Shown here: positions 8,302 through 18,761 of the stretch, one piece after another
Layout of the letters: each line of letters opens with the position of its first letter
Position numbering within the stretch: position 1 is the first letter of the stretch
NCBI GenBank assembly: GCA_964017145.1
Contig: OZ024846.1
Span: 1,674,001 to 1,738,000, forward strand
DNA length: 64,000 bases
DNA from: Agrocybe praecox
Taxonomy: Eukaryota; Basidiomycota; Agaricomycetes; Agaricales; Agrocybaceae
Direction of reading: 5' to 3'
Made by a program: the position numbers and the translations under genes
Notes under the pieces: model-generated
What the model was told of the DNA's origin: nothing
Database searches by the model: none
What the model saw: the letters and a program-made list of their open reading frames with translations, nothing else

Positions 8302-9231
8302 ATGCCCACTCCGCTCGACCCTTCTCTTTATTCCAACATAACACAACAAGACCTCTCTTTTTTCAGACAGGCGACAGGCATCACAAACGATGACGATGCA
8401 GTCAAGCACCACATCCTAGCCGTTCAAGCAAAAGCGTATGACGTACATTCTTATCCATGCATCCGTCGATTCGCTTTCATAAGGCCAAAGATCGCTTCAA
8501 TTCCAGGATACAATCACGCTCTTCACTTGCTCAACACTCGAATAAACCCAATTCTGCTCGACATAGGATGCTGCTGTATGTCTCTTTTCTCTTTCTATTC
8601 CATTTACTCATCCTTTTCAGTTGGCAATGATATCCGCAAAGCTGCTCTCGATGGCTGGCCTGCCCACAACATCGTCGCTTCTGATCTGCGCGCCGATTTT
8701 TGGGAAATTGGCCATCAGCTCTTCAAATCAACTCCCCAGTCTTTCCCTGCCACATTCGTCCAGGGTGATGTCTTTGACGATGCCTTTCTCTCTGTCGACG
8801 CCCTTCCCTCTTCCCTTCCATTAAACTCCATCACCAATCTCGCTCCTCTCATTCACCGCGTATCCGCCATACATACCTCCTCCCTCTTTCATCTCTTCTC
8901 CGAGGAACAACAGCTCCTCCTCGCTAAACGTCTTTCCACACTCCTCATCCCAGAACCAGGCTCCATTATCTTTGGCCAACACGGTTCCCGCCCTATCAAA
9001 GGCGACCGTCTTCGGGTTATTTATGGTTCAGATCAACCCTCCTCTTACATGTTCTGCCACTCACCTGAGAGCTGGGAAAAACTCTGGATGGAACATGTCT
9101 TTGGCCCTGACCAGCCCATTCGCGTCAACGTACATGCTGAACTCATCGAGGTCGAGAGAAAGGACTTGAAATACGAAGCTATATTGGAGGATCGATTCTG
9201 GGTCATGAGTTGGTCCGTACAGATATTATGA
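8302..9231 (+). CDS. SAM-dependent methyltransferase, AusD-like, type A copy 5
   Basis: Exons 8302-8575 and 8621-9231 give 294 aa. The architecture matches copies 1 and 2, with the 45-nt stop-free intron within LDIGCC|FGND. Conserved blocks include HNIVASDLRADFWEIGHQLF, FVQGDVFDDAFLSVDALP, VSAIHTSSLFHLFSEEQQL, GSIIFGQHGSRPIKG, MFCHSPESW and WSVQIL. One extra residue lies near GSDQPSSYMF. The gene sits as an inserted cassette between the truncated MT copy 4 and a 3' fragment of a type-B MT. Its wax-synthase-derived antisense promoter came with it. Intact; substrate unknown. Confidence 0.85.
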   Translation: MPTPLDPSLYSNITQQDLSFFRQATGITNDDDAVKHHILAVQAKAYDVHSYPCIRRFAFIRPKIASIPGYNHALHLLNTRINPILLDIGCCCMSLFSFYSIYSSFSVGNDIRKAALDGWPAHNIVASDLRADFWEIGHQLFKSTPQSFPATFVQGDVFDDAFLSVDALPSSLPLNSITNLAPLIHRVSAIHTSSLFHLFSEEQQLLLAKRLSTLLIPEPGSIIFGQHGSRPIKGDRLRVIYGSDQPSSYMFCHSPESWEKLWMEHVFGPDQPIRVNVHAELIEVERKDLKYEAILEDRFWVMSWSVQIL

Positions 9232-9257
9232 TATACCTACACATGACGTGGAATATA

Positions 9258-9372
9258 CAAGGTCAGAGTCGATGCGCGCCTCGTCGAGGTGGAGAGGCCC
9301 GAGTTCCAGTTCGAGGTCGTCGATCCACAGGCCAAGTTTTGGGTCATGGATTGGTCTGTGGAGGTATTGTGA
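9258..9372 (+). pseudogene. 3'-end fragment of a type-B methyltransferase
   Basis: About 115 bases just after MT copy 5 match the last part of MT copy 3 (about 7007-7123) almost base for base and end with the same TGA. The translation reads VRVDARLVEVERPEFQFEVV followed by DPQAKFWVMDWSVEVL. There is no upstream part of the gene. The join to copy 5's 3' flank is at about 9257-9260. Confidence 0.85.
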
Positions 9373-10060
9373 CCTTGCTCAATGCTTGCGGGATCGCATT
9401 GTACGCCGCCGCCTTTGCCGCCTAGTCCATTCTTTTCGAACCACACGCTATTCATTTCTCATGACTCTCCTTTTTTTAAATTGTCGTTCATTACAAAGAG
9501 TCGTCTCCCAAAAAAAACCATCTTCACAAGCTCGTGGGTTATCATCACCATCATGATCTATGGAATGCCATGCATACACGCACAGGGAAGAACGAAAATA
9601 GTTGAAGAAAAATAGAAAGAAGAAGATAATAGAAAGGAAAAGCGAACCTTCTATCAACCGACTTGGGACATGGGAGAATTAGGAGTCCAAGCTGGCCGAA
9701 GCGAATCCCCAAATTCGATATCGCTGCTTGTCTCCCTGGGCTGGGTACATACCGCCAGGCTCTGCTGTATGTAAAGAGTAAAGATCAAACAACCCTCACT
9801 CCTACTCGTGTTATCTATCCGACTGGCTCGTCCACGATTTGGCCTCGGACCTCATCCTCATCCTCACTCAACTCTGAATCCCTTTTGGCCTCTTTGTTAA
9901 ATCCCAGGCTACCGCCTGACTGGTTCAGATCACGATGTATGGAATCTATGTATGGGACGCCATGCCTGCGGTACCGTGCTGGGATGTGGGATGAAATTAG
10001 ACGGATTGCCATGAGCGTCAAAATTAGAATGGGAGGAATAACTTTCAAGAGCGCCGTCTA
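9373..10060 (+). pseudogene. Second wax-synthase C-terminal relic, duplicate of 7124-7690
   Basis: This stretch repeats 7124-7690 with small indels. It includes a run shared by both copies just before each begins to diverge (GACTTGGGACATGGGAGAAT at 9660 and 7410) and a CTACCGCCTGACTGGTTCAG segment. Wax-synthase-like readings are weak and broken. An additional 200 bases near 9930-10100 are absent from the first copy. No working gene is supported. Confidence 0.5.
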
Positions 10061-10183
10061 CCGTGTGTAATGTGTGTAGGCGAAGGAAAGCATATCATCC
10101 CGACTTCATCCCCAGCTTCCTTCCCACATCTAATACCCTTTCTATACTCCATATCTATTTATCATACTTATACACAACCCACA

Positions 10184-11281
10184 ATGTCATCCCAGGTTAG
10201 GATAGCCGCAGCGACCGCGATCGACCTCGACCCGTCCTTCTACGCTGCGAACGTCAGCGCGGACGAGATTGATTTTTTCAGACGGGTCGTTGCTCAGAGT
10301 ACGGCTCGAAGTAGTAGTAGCACTAGTATTACCACTGTGGACGATCCCGAATCTCCGTTGGCCAACGACGACGAAACGATCAAGCAACACATCTTTAACG
10401 TCCAAGGCAAAGCCTTTGCGGTGCACAAATACGACTGCATTCGCCGCTTTGCGTTTATCCGGCCCAAGATCGCCACTTTGCCTGGGTACAAATGGGCGCT
10501 TGGGCTCCTTGCTAGTAGTACGCGTACTACAGACTCACTGCCGGTTCTTCTGGACGTAGGGTGCTGCTGTACGTCATCCGTATTCTGGTTTTATTTTATT
10601 TGGCATTGATATATACTACTACTACTATAATCAGTTGGAAATGATATCAGGAAAGCCGTACTGGACGGCTGGCCTGCGCACAACGTCGTCGCGTGTGATC
10701 TTCGCAGGGAGTTCTGGGACATCGGGCACGAGCTGTTCAAGTCTAGCCCAGAGACTTTCCCTGCTACATTCCTCCAGGGCAACGTATTCGATGATGCCTT
10801 TCTCTCAGTCATGCTCGACTCCGAGTCCCCGGCTCGTTCAACCTCTAATACTAATACTACTCCATTGAACGCGCTCACCACGCTCACCCCACTCATCCAA
10901 CGCGTATCCGCCATCCACACTTCCTCATTCTTCCACCTGTTCACAGAAGCCCAGCAGCTCCTACTCGCACGGCGCCTCGCCACCCTCCTCCTTCCCTCCC
11001 CAGGGTCCATCATCTTTGGGCAGCACGCTGCACGCCCCGTCGCAGGCTTCCGCTTCGAGGGCCCGCCGATCCACCCAGACATGGATCCTGCGCTCCCGGA
11101 ATCGCGCATGTTCTGCCACTCGCCCGAGAGCTGGAAGAGGATGTGGGAAGAGGATGTCTTTGGTGGCCGTGAAGTCCATGTCGATGCTGAGTTGATTGAG
11201 GCGGAGAGAAAGTTCAAGTCTACTATGGGCAATATCAAGGCGAAGTATTGGGTCATGAGTTGGTCCGTACAGCTCTTGTGA
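10184..11281 (+). CDS. SAM-dependent methyltransferase, AusD-like, type C (copy 6)
   Basis: Exons 10184-10568 and 10635-11281 give 343 aa. The N-terminus (MSSQVRIAAATAIDLDPSFY) is longer than in type A, with a Ser-rich insert (ARSSSSTSITTVDDPES). The 66-nt intron is at the conserved phase-1 site, giving LDVGCC|FGND. Motifs include RRFAFIRPKIATLPGYK, VVACDLRREFWDIGHELF, FLQGNVFDDAF, VSAIHTSSFFHLF, GSIIFGQHAARPVAG, MFCHSPESW and WSVQLL. It has an extra loop GPPIHPDMDPALPES before MFCHSPESW. It is the intact parent-type of the truncated copy 4. Substrate unknown. Confidence 0.85.
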
Positions 11282-11690
11282 TGATTATCATCATCAAGAT
11301 CGATCGATATAATCACACCTCATCGTCTTCTGGACTCTACAGAGCAACTGGGCATATTACTCTTCGGATCGTCTCAGACTCGAATGAACGCCTTATTTCG
11401 CTTCCTATTTTTTTGTGGACGGACAGATGTGCCAAATGTGCAAGTTCTGTTATTCAATCCTCTTTCGTAATTTGTTCTTCATGAATGGAATCTTTTTAAT
11501 TTATGCCTCCCATGAGCCTCCGAACAATGCGGATTATTCTGCCTGACCGACGCCGCCTCAGCTTCTCCGAATAAGAAAAGTGGTTAAATCAAGGAAACGG
11601 GAAGGGAGGAGAGGGAAAGCTTGCGTGTCCCTCAAGTTTAATTTTCCGTCCAAGTTCAACTTCTTACTCTGCGACACCACCTCGAACACT
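11282..11690. other. Intergenic between MT copies 6 and 7
   Basis: About 400 bases separate the two genes. I see no relic or repeat matching the other spacers, and no open frame with family features. It probably holds the 3' end of copy 6 and the promoter of copy 7. Confidence 0.5.
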
Positions 11691-12733
11691 ATGAGCACTG
11701 TCGTGAACGTCATAGACCCCTCGCTGTACTCCCCAACCATCACCCAGGACGCGATCGTTTTTTTCAAACAAGTTATCGCTAGCACTGGAACTAGCACTGC
11801 AAAAGCATGTTGTGATAACGACGAGAGGATCAAGCAACACATCCTCGCTGTGCAAGAAAAAGTTATTGCCTTGTCCAACTACGAGTGTATTTGTCGCCTT
11901 TGGTATACTCGGCCCAAAATCGCTTCCTTGCCCGGGTACCAGCGCGCACTTGAGTTGCTTGAAACTCGTGGTGACACGGGCCGTACAGAACCGATTTTGT
12001 TGGATATAGGATGCTGCGGTACGCTCACTCTGACTTATTTTTTTCGACTCGGTTTTTACTAAATAATATTCATACAGTGGGCAATGACGTTAGGAAAGCC
12101 GTGCTCGATGGCTGGCCCGCGAAGAATGTCGTTGCTTCTGACCTTCGCGGGGAATTTTGGGAGATAGGACACGAGTTGTTCATGTCTACCCGGGAATCCT
12201 TCCCTGCAACCTTCGTCCAGGGAAACATCTTCGACAATGCATTCCTCTGTGATGTCGACTGTCATGATACTCCCTCCCTGCTCTCTCCGTCAAATGTGAA
12301 CCTGGACACCATTACAACACTTACCCCTCTGACTAACCGCGTATCCGCAATCCATGCCTCTTGCTTCTTCCATCTTTTTCACAAAGACGAGCAGCTCCAA
12401 CTCGCGCGACGCCTTGCCTCGCTGCTCGGTCATGAACCCGGATCGATTATATTTGGGCAACATGCCGCTCGTCCGGTGCAAGGCTATCGCGTCGAGGGAC
12501 CCCGTCTCTTTGCTGAGGAGGATGGGAAAGCGTCACTGAAACCAGAAGAGCTGTACATGTACTGCCATTCGCCCGAGAGCTGGAGGGAAATGTGGGTGGA
12601 GGATGTGTTTGGACACGATAGACCCGTCAAAGTCGAGGCCGAGCTCATTGAGGTGGAGAGAAATAACTACAAATCTGCCATTCGAGATGCAGATGCGAAG
12701 TTCTGGGTTATGAATTGGTCTGTCAGCTTTTGA
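11691..12733 (+). CDS. SAM-dependent methyltransferase, AusD-like, type D (copy 7)
   Basis: Exons 11691-12018 and 12078-12733 give 327 aa. The 59-nt intron is at the family position and gives LDIGCCVGND, with the valine common in this family. The N-terminal block usually read RRFAFIRPKIA is RLWYTRPKIASLPGYQ here, a clear difference from the other copies. Other blocks are conserved: VVASDLRGEFWEIGHELF, FVQGNIFDNAF, VSAIHASCFFHLF, GSIIFGQHAARPVQG, YCHSPESW and WVMNWSV. It is the most divergent of the seven and lacks any adjacent wax-synthase relic, so it may be the oldest member. Substrate unknown. Confidence 0.85.
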
Positions 12734-13017
12734 CTTTTTGTGTTATTATAATTAGACCGTGCAAACATTCGTGGGCACCGCCAAAATAGATATGTTTCGA
12801 ATGCAATAGGACGAGCTCCTTACATACAGTTATGGGGTGACCTAAAAATAACGAACCATTGAAGGTTGGCGCTGGATGCTCAGCGCCAGCCCGAAGCGGG
12901 CCCAAGGTCAACTCGGCGGCTGACTGAGTTTGAATTGGTTGCAGGTGTGAGTGCCAGCGTTGAACGTTGAACGTTGAAGTACGAACACTGAACACGATCA
13001 CTTCGTTTAGAACTGTC

Positions 13018-15537
13018 ATGTCGATACCCAATTATCAAGCATCAAGTTATTCATCATCCTATATTACTACCGAAGAGCTTTCGACCGACACTTTTGTCGA
13101 TATCGAGAATATAGAAGTCGAGTCAGGAGCTTATTACCAATTTTTCAATTACGGTTCTGAGCAGAAGTCGCAATTTCTTCGTATCAAGGACAAATGGCCA
13201 AGTATCCGAGATATTGAAACTTTTGTGGTTTGCGCTATGCAAATGTCACAACAAATTAGGGATACTCAACCTCGTGAGTGCACACTCTTTTGGGCAACAA
13301 CCAATTTGGCCTGATAGTATTCTCCTAGGAAAATCGTTATTACAGATCAAATTGACGGAAAGGGAAATTCAACCTTCACATGTTACCCAAACCCGATGCA
13401 AGCCTGGCCTTGTTGCAGCTTTTGAAGGCGATTGGCTGGTTGACGACCCTCGCAAAGTGAATGCATGGGGGCTAATTTATCTCGTCGGAGAGGTCACATC
13501 TCCAGAGAAACCGAGAGAGAATCCAATCAAGCAAGCCAATTTGTATCTTCATTACTTGGTTCTTGCTCGACCCGATCTTTATATTTCTCATGGCCTGCTC
13601 ATCGAAGAAACCGGTGTTACTTTCTTGGCTGGAATCACTGGGAAAGGCATATATAGCACCAGACTTGATTTCACTGACGAGCGATTATTACCCCTTCTCT
13701 ATGCGCTAATTCACCACATCTATGACCCTGGAATATTCAAGGATGAACATTACGAAATGGCCTATAACGATGCCGCAAAAGCTTGCCTTTATACCCTATT
13801 CATCAAGAGGAATCTTGGTCAAGCACCACTTAAATTTCCGGCCCTGAAACTCGAGTATGCCAGCTCTCCGTTCGCGTCATGTACCTACGTTTTTGTTGTA
13901 CATCCTGAATTAGGAAGGCCCATCGAGCTGCAGAATGGTGTGCTCAGGGTGATCAAAGACCAGTTCTGTGGGGAGAGTCGGTTCAATGAACCCGAAATCA
14001 TCAAGCACATCCATGCGGATGGATTCGTGCCCGGTGTGATCAAACTCATACATGATGAAAGTTGGGAGCCACCAAAGGTGCTGTCATCTTCTAATTCTAG
14101 GTCTAGGGTGAAGCGTCGGTTAGGATTTGAACAGAATGGGGCACCTTTTATGGGTATCAATACTATTAAAGGTATGCTAGAAGCTGCATTCGATATTTTG
14201 GAAGGTGTGTTACAAAATTTAGGCATTTGATGTGCTAGGACTGATTCAAAACCAACTTTCTCAGTGACTAGGTATCTGAGGATGCAGCGCAATGTCCTTC
14301 ACCGTGATATCAGCTCTGGCAACATCCTCGTGGATACAACCAACGTTCAGAGTACATCGTACAGTGGTGCTCAAGACGATGACAATGATACCAGTGCACT
14401 TACCGACAATACTGTGAACATCTCTCCGCAAGAGCTGGATATCTGCTTCATAAAGCACCTTCTTGGGGAAAGGTACGTCAGGATTTGATGTTATGGATCA
14501 TATTGAAATCTGAGATGAGAGAAGTCCTGATCCTCGACAAACCAATGTAATCCTCATCGATTTCAATCGATCAGAGAGGCTGTATGTGGAATATCAAGCG
14601 GCAGAGAATCATCAAACGGTCAGTGTTGAATTTTAGTCCAATAACAATAACTGTTTCATGGCCTTCATTAGGGGACACCATTTTTTATGGCCAGGGCTAT
14701 TCAGCATGGTAAACCATTTCCACAGCCCGATCTGAGTTCCTTCGCATACCAGATCATATTCCCTCCTATACCCCCCGCTCTTCCCGCTTATGTGCAGCTC
14801 CATGCACAGCACGTGAAGGTCTTTGATGGTTTAGGAATCATCCGTCTTGATGGGCTGACAGGGGCACATCTGTCTTCTCGCCAATGGAGACACGAGCTCT
14901 ACCATGACGCTGAGGCTGTCTACTGGCTTATTGCCTATTGGCTTATGTGCGCAAAGCCTATGCAGCCTTGCTCAGAAGATTTCATAAATCTCACTATTTA
15001 TCTATCTATGCAAGGCTCCGAGCATGATCGTCACTCAGTTATAGAACGTTTGGCAGACGAGAGGGGCGGTCGCTCTTCTCTTATACACTCGGCCCTAGAA
15101 CCAGTGAAAGTGGGCATGTTGCTCGGTCTTCTATCAGCAATCATTCGACCCTGCCCACACTACCTCGAAGATACAGATGTACGAACCCGCCCAGACTATG
15201 TTCACGAAGCATTCCAGCGGGCTATCCTCAACTTCATATTCGAAAATCGTGATGAACCTTTCATGACTTTAACAATCCACTCCGAAAGTCGACAACTTCC
15301 TTCATTCGTGCTACCTCCTGTCTTCAAGCGGCCGAGAGTTGTACTATCTCCAACTACGTCACCAACGGCGACGGGCTCAAAGCGTCCTTCACTAATTTCT
15401 GTTGATAAGAATGATGTGCGTTTTTACTTGGATCTGATTGTGTGATGAACTGATCAATGATTATATGGACATAGGAAAAGACTGAACCAAAGCGGAGGCG
15501 TTGCATGGACGAAAATGAATCCTCTGTTCCACGGTAG
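13018..15537 (+). CDS. FunK1-type protein kinase
   Basis: Six exons (13018-13273, 13329-14204, 14265-14472, 14525-14618, 14672-15415, 15475-15537) give 746 aa. The catalytic loop HRDISSGNIL (HRD at about 390-392) and the metal-binding position ILIDFNRSERL (about 456-466, DFN in place of DFG) are separated by an acidic insert. GTPFFMARAIQ is the activation-segment end. This order, the large N-terminal region and the spacing fit the fungal-specific FunK1 kinases, which are greatly expanded in mushrooms. The C-terminal tail is basic (KRPRVV, PKRRRC) and could carry a nuclear signal. The start ATG was chosen because the upstream in-frame sequence has no further ATG. Substrate unknown. Confidence 0.85.
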
Positions 15538-15990
15538 CTGAAAATGTTTTGAGATTTGGTTGCTGCGTGTAGCCATTGCCTGAGATTTCTTATCAAATTA
15601 GTTTATTTATTTCGCGGAGATATCTGTTAGAAATTTATTGGCAGATTTGAGCTTCGCGCTCAGAGAGCGCAAGGCAATATCAATAATTTTGCTTGACGTT
15701 GGCTCGAAGTGTTACCTCAACGATTTGAACTGATTTGTTCTGAACGACATAGACGGCTATACCAGTAGTTACAAGCCATTCGGAGCTTGGACGTTTGAGT
15801 TGCCTAAGACTCGGGCGGCGTCGGTCTGACCCGGGCCAGGCGCTAACTTCGGAGCACTTCAAAATCAGCACTCAAGACCTGTTCAACAGAAAACATGAAA
15901 CCAATGCAAAAATTTATTTGTCAAAGGGGCTACCTCAAATCTTTCCAGATTCAAGCTCGGCTCAAAATCTACATCTACCAAGGACCTGCC
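15538..15990. other. Convergent 3' intergenic region
   Basis: This separates the FunK1 gene from the minus-strand WD40 gene. It contains a perfect GCGCTC-AGA-GAGCGC hairpin at 15656-15670. No gene is visible. Confidence 0.4.
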
Positions 15991-18246
15991 CTACCAATAA
16001 TCTCCGGAGTTTATAGTAGCATCGCCATATCGGGGCAAAATTTCCAAATTGGGATCGGGCTTGAACACAAATCGATCTGGCACCTCAAAGTCAACGGTCG
16101 CTTCAACCAGAGATATAAGAAAGTATGACTCACAAAGTGTATGGTCTCCGGCATCAAACACATGTCCGAAGTAGGTTTCTGAATGTTGTGCCTTCTTTGG
16201 CCAGCAAAGTTCTTCGCATTGTTCTTCGAATTCAGAATCGCTTGGTAGAGGCTCATCAGAGCCATATTCGATATCGTCATCTTCATCGTCCTCCATGTCT
16301 ACATCATCATCTTTCTTCTTAATATCCTCTCCATCGGCTCCCTTTGGTTTCTTTGGGATCCTGGCCATGCGATAATCATAATGATATCCATTCCTATCCA
16401 TGTTCTCGCACGTTGTGGCCGCGTACAAAGTATTGGAAGTGTTATCCCACGCCATGGATTGAACGGAATTGTTCCCTGTGGCTAGTTCATAAGCGAGCTT
16501 TTGGGCACGTACATCCCAGACTGCGATCGTCTCTCCCTTGGTCTCGCCTACGAAGATGACTGGTACACATTGTAGAAACATAAGATGAGCATCAAGTCAA
16601 AACAACTGTGTTGTTGGCTACTCACATGGCACGCCATCAGGATGCGCAAGGATAGCAGAGCCTATAGGGGATTGGTCGGTGTCCCCAGCCACGATACTCA
16701 ACACAGGCAGTACTTGTCGTGTATCATACAGCCTTGCGATACCATCATTGCACGCCGTCAAGAACACATTCGGGTCTGCTGTAGGACTGGTCGAAAAGCC
16801 CTGAACAACACCCCCGTGCCCAAGGTAACGTACCACAGCCTTTCCACCGACCTCGACATCGAACGAATGACAGTAGGGCTTCATCTGAACGTGACGTTCG
16901 GGTGCACATAGCATAACATTAGCATGCGTAGGGTGATGGTGCCACAAGCCAATCTTGGACTCGTTCATAGACTGAATATTGATGGTCCTAGAAGGCTTAC
17001 TGCCCGTCGACGATTCGATGGCCTCGGGGTCATCGCGCCATGTATCCAGGTCTTCCATGTCCGTTCCCATGTCCTGGCCAATGACATTGGACCCATTTTC
17101 TCCGTGTGTTGGAAGACCGTCCACGTCCCATACTGCAATTTTATCTCGCTTGCCTGCACGCAACACACGCGATCCACCACCGAACATCGCAATTGGACCG
17201 GTGAACCCTTCAAAGCAATCCAATGTGTGCACGCCCTTCGCCCCGTCCCTCCTATGATCATCATCTGAGGGATTTCTGCATCTGTAAGACTTGACCCTTG
17301 AATCGTCGGCCACGAATATCATCCTGCGATCCTCATCTATCATAAGATCGACTGGCCACGAAGTCAAATCTGCTTTGAAAGTGTAATTGCGCATGAACCC
17401 GTCCGAGTTTACAAGATTCTCCGTTCTAGGGAGATAATAATCGATGAAGGGTACGCGATTCTTCCATCCACCCATGGTTGACAGTGCGAGTATATTGCCG
17501 TTAGGTGAAATTCTGAGATCGACAGGGTCGCTTGTTTCCGTAGATGATACTTCACAGCGGGCTTGGAAGACTGCAGTTGCCAATTGCTTGTCTGCAGAAG
17601 GCCAACTTGGAATGGGATCCTGGAAACGAGCGCATGGAGTAGATAGAGGGTCTGGTCGAATTGTATCTTTCCATGGTAGAGGGGGTTTTACAAGGTCTCC
17701 CATGCTAGCCAGAGTAAATCCTACAAACAGAAACAAGTTAGCCTATATATTAATCGACTATGACTTCATAGAAAGAATATACCTGGTCTCATTATCTTGC
17801 CAACGCCCTCCAAAGCAACCAAAAAATTGTGGCCTGGAGGTTTTTGTTTAGCGAATTTAACAGTTATTGAACAAAAAGAAGTAAATATACTTACTGTACC
17901 TCTTCTCGAGTTTTAATAGCGGGGCGACACCATCCTTATGGGCGAATGAAGGAAAACCAGCGTCATGATAATACATCTCGTTTCCATACCCGAATTTGAT
18001 TGCCCGGTCAAACAGAAGGTCTGCTTTTGCGACAATATCTGACAAGTGAGGATCGTTTGCGGCTTCTTCGTCTCGCACAGCATCGGCCAACTTGAGGAGG
18101 ATGGCGTGGAAGCGTCGCCTTTTCGTTTTCTTATCTTGCTCTTCCTCACTAGAATCGTATTGGTCCTCGCCTTTCTCGATGAAAGACGTTAACTCTTGTG
18201 AGATTGCTAAGAAATGTTGGTGGTATTTCGACTTGGGAGCGGCCAT
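15991..18246 (-). CDS. WD40-repeat protein with acidic C-terminal segment
   Basis: Exons 18246-17895, 17833-17783, 17720-16626 and 16559-15991 give about 688 aa. The N-terminal 120 residues are helical and charged (SSEEEQDKKTKRRR). The rest has blade-like repeats, for example DKIAVWDVDGLP, GIARLYDTRQVLP and ETIAVWDVRAQKL. A Lys/Asp/Glu tract (KKKDDDVDMEDDEDDD) precedes the C-terminus, which ends INSGDYW. It is probably a beta-propeller scaffold; I do not recognise a specific orthologue. The start is the first ATG, giving MAAPKSKYHQHF. A possible additional 33-nt intron near 16100-16132 was not used because it is unusually short and the frame stays open. Confidence 0.75.
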
Positions 18247-18761
18247 ATCTCGAAAATTGAAAGAAAAGTGAGACGGGCGAACTTAAAACCAGGAACCAGC
18301 TTCTTTTATAATTTGGTGCCCGGATAAGTGTTGAAGCTTGAAGGAGTAACGATTATCCGTTCGAACTTGGGAGATGCCATATACGTGCAGACTGATCTTC
18401 GTCTTTGCACTTGTGCCTGCCAACCAACAGAGCCTGTTGTCAAGCTTCGAGCGGGTGTATCCTTATCAGGAAACTGAGTGTGATAGGGATTACATCAGTA
18501 CCGTGATAAGTTCATGAGCGTTCACGATTGGGCGCCTAAGCATGGTTAAAGTTAGGTCGAAGTTGACGGTGAACGTTTGAATTTGAACATCGAATCCAAA
18601 TCGAATCATACTCGTGGGATGACAACTGTATTGAGACTCCGACGCGCGGCTATTGAAAGCGTCTCATATGTACTTCTAGCTTGCCACGCCGACCGAATAA
18701 TGAGCGAAGTTGGACGACTACGTAACGAAATGATTGTGTTTGGGGTTGACGTCCCCAATGG
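18247..18761. other. Divergent intergenic region (WD40 / wax synthase)
   Basis: About 515 bases between two divergently transcribed genes. A minus frame overlapping the wax-synthase start is a shadow. I see no MT relic here, unlike the array. Confidence 0.4.
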
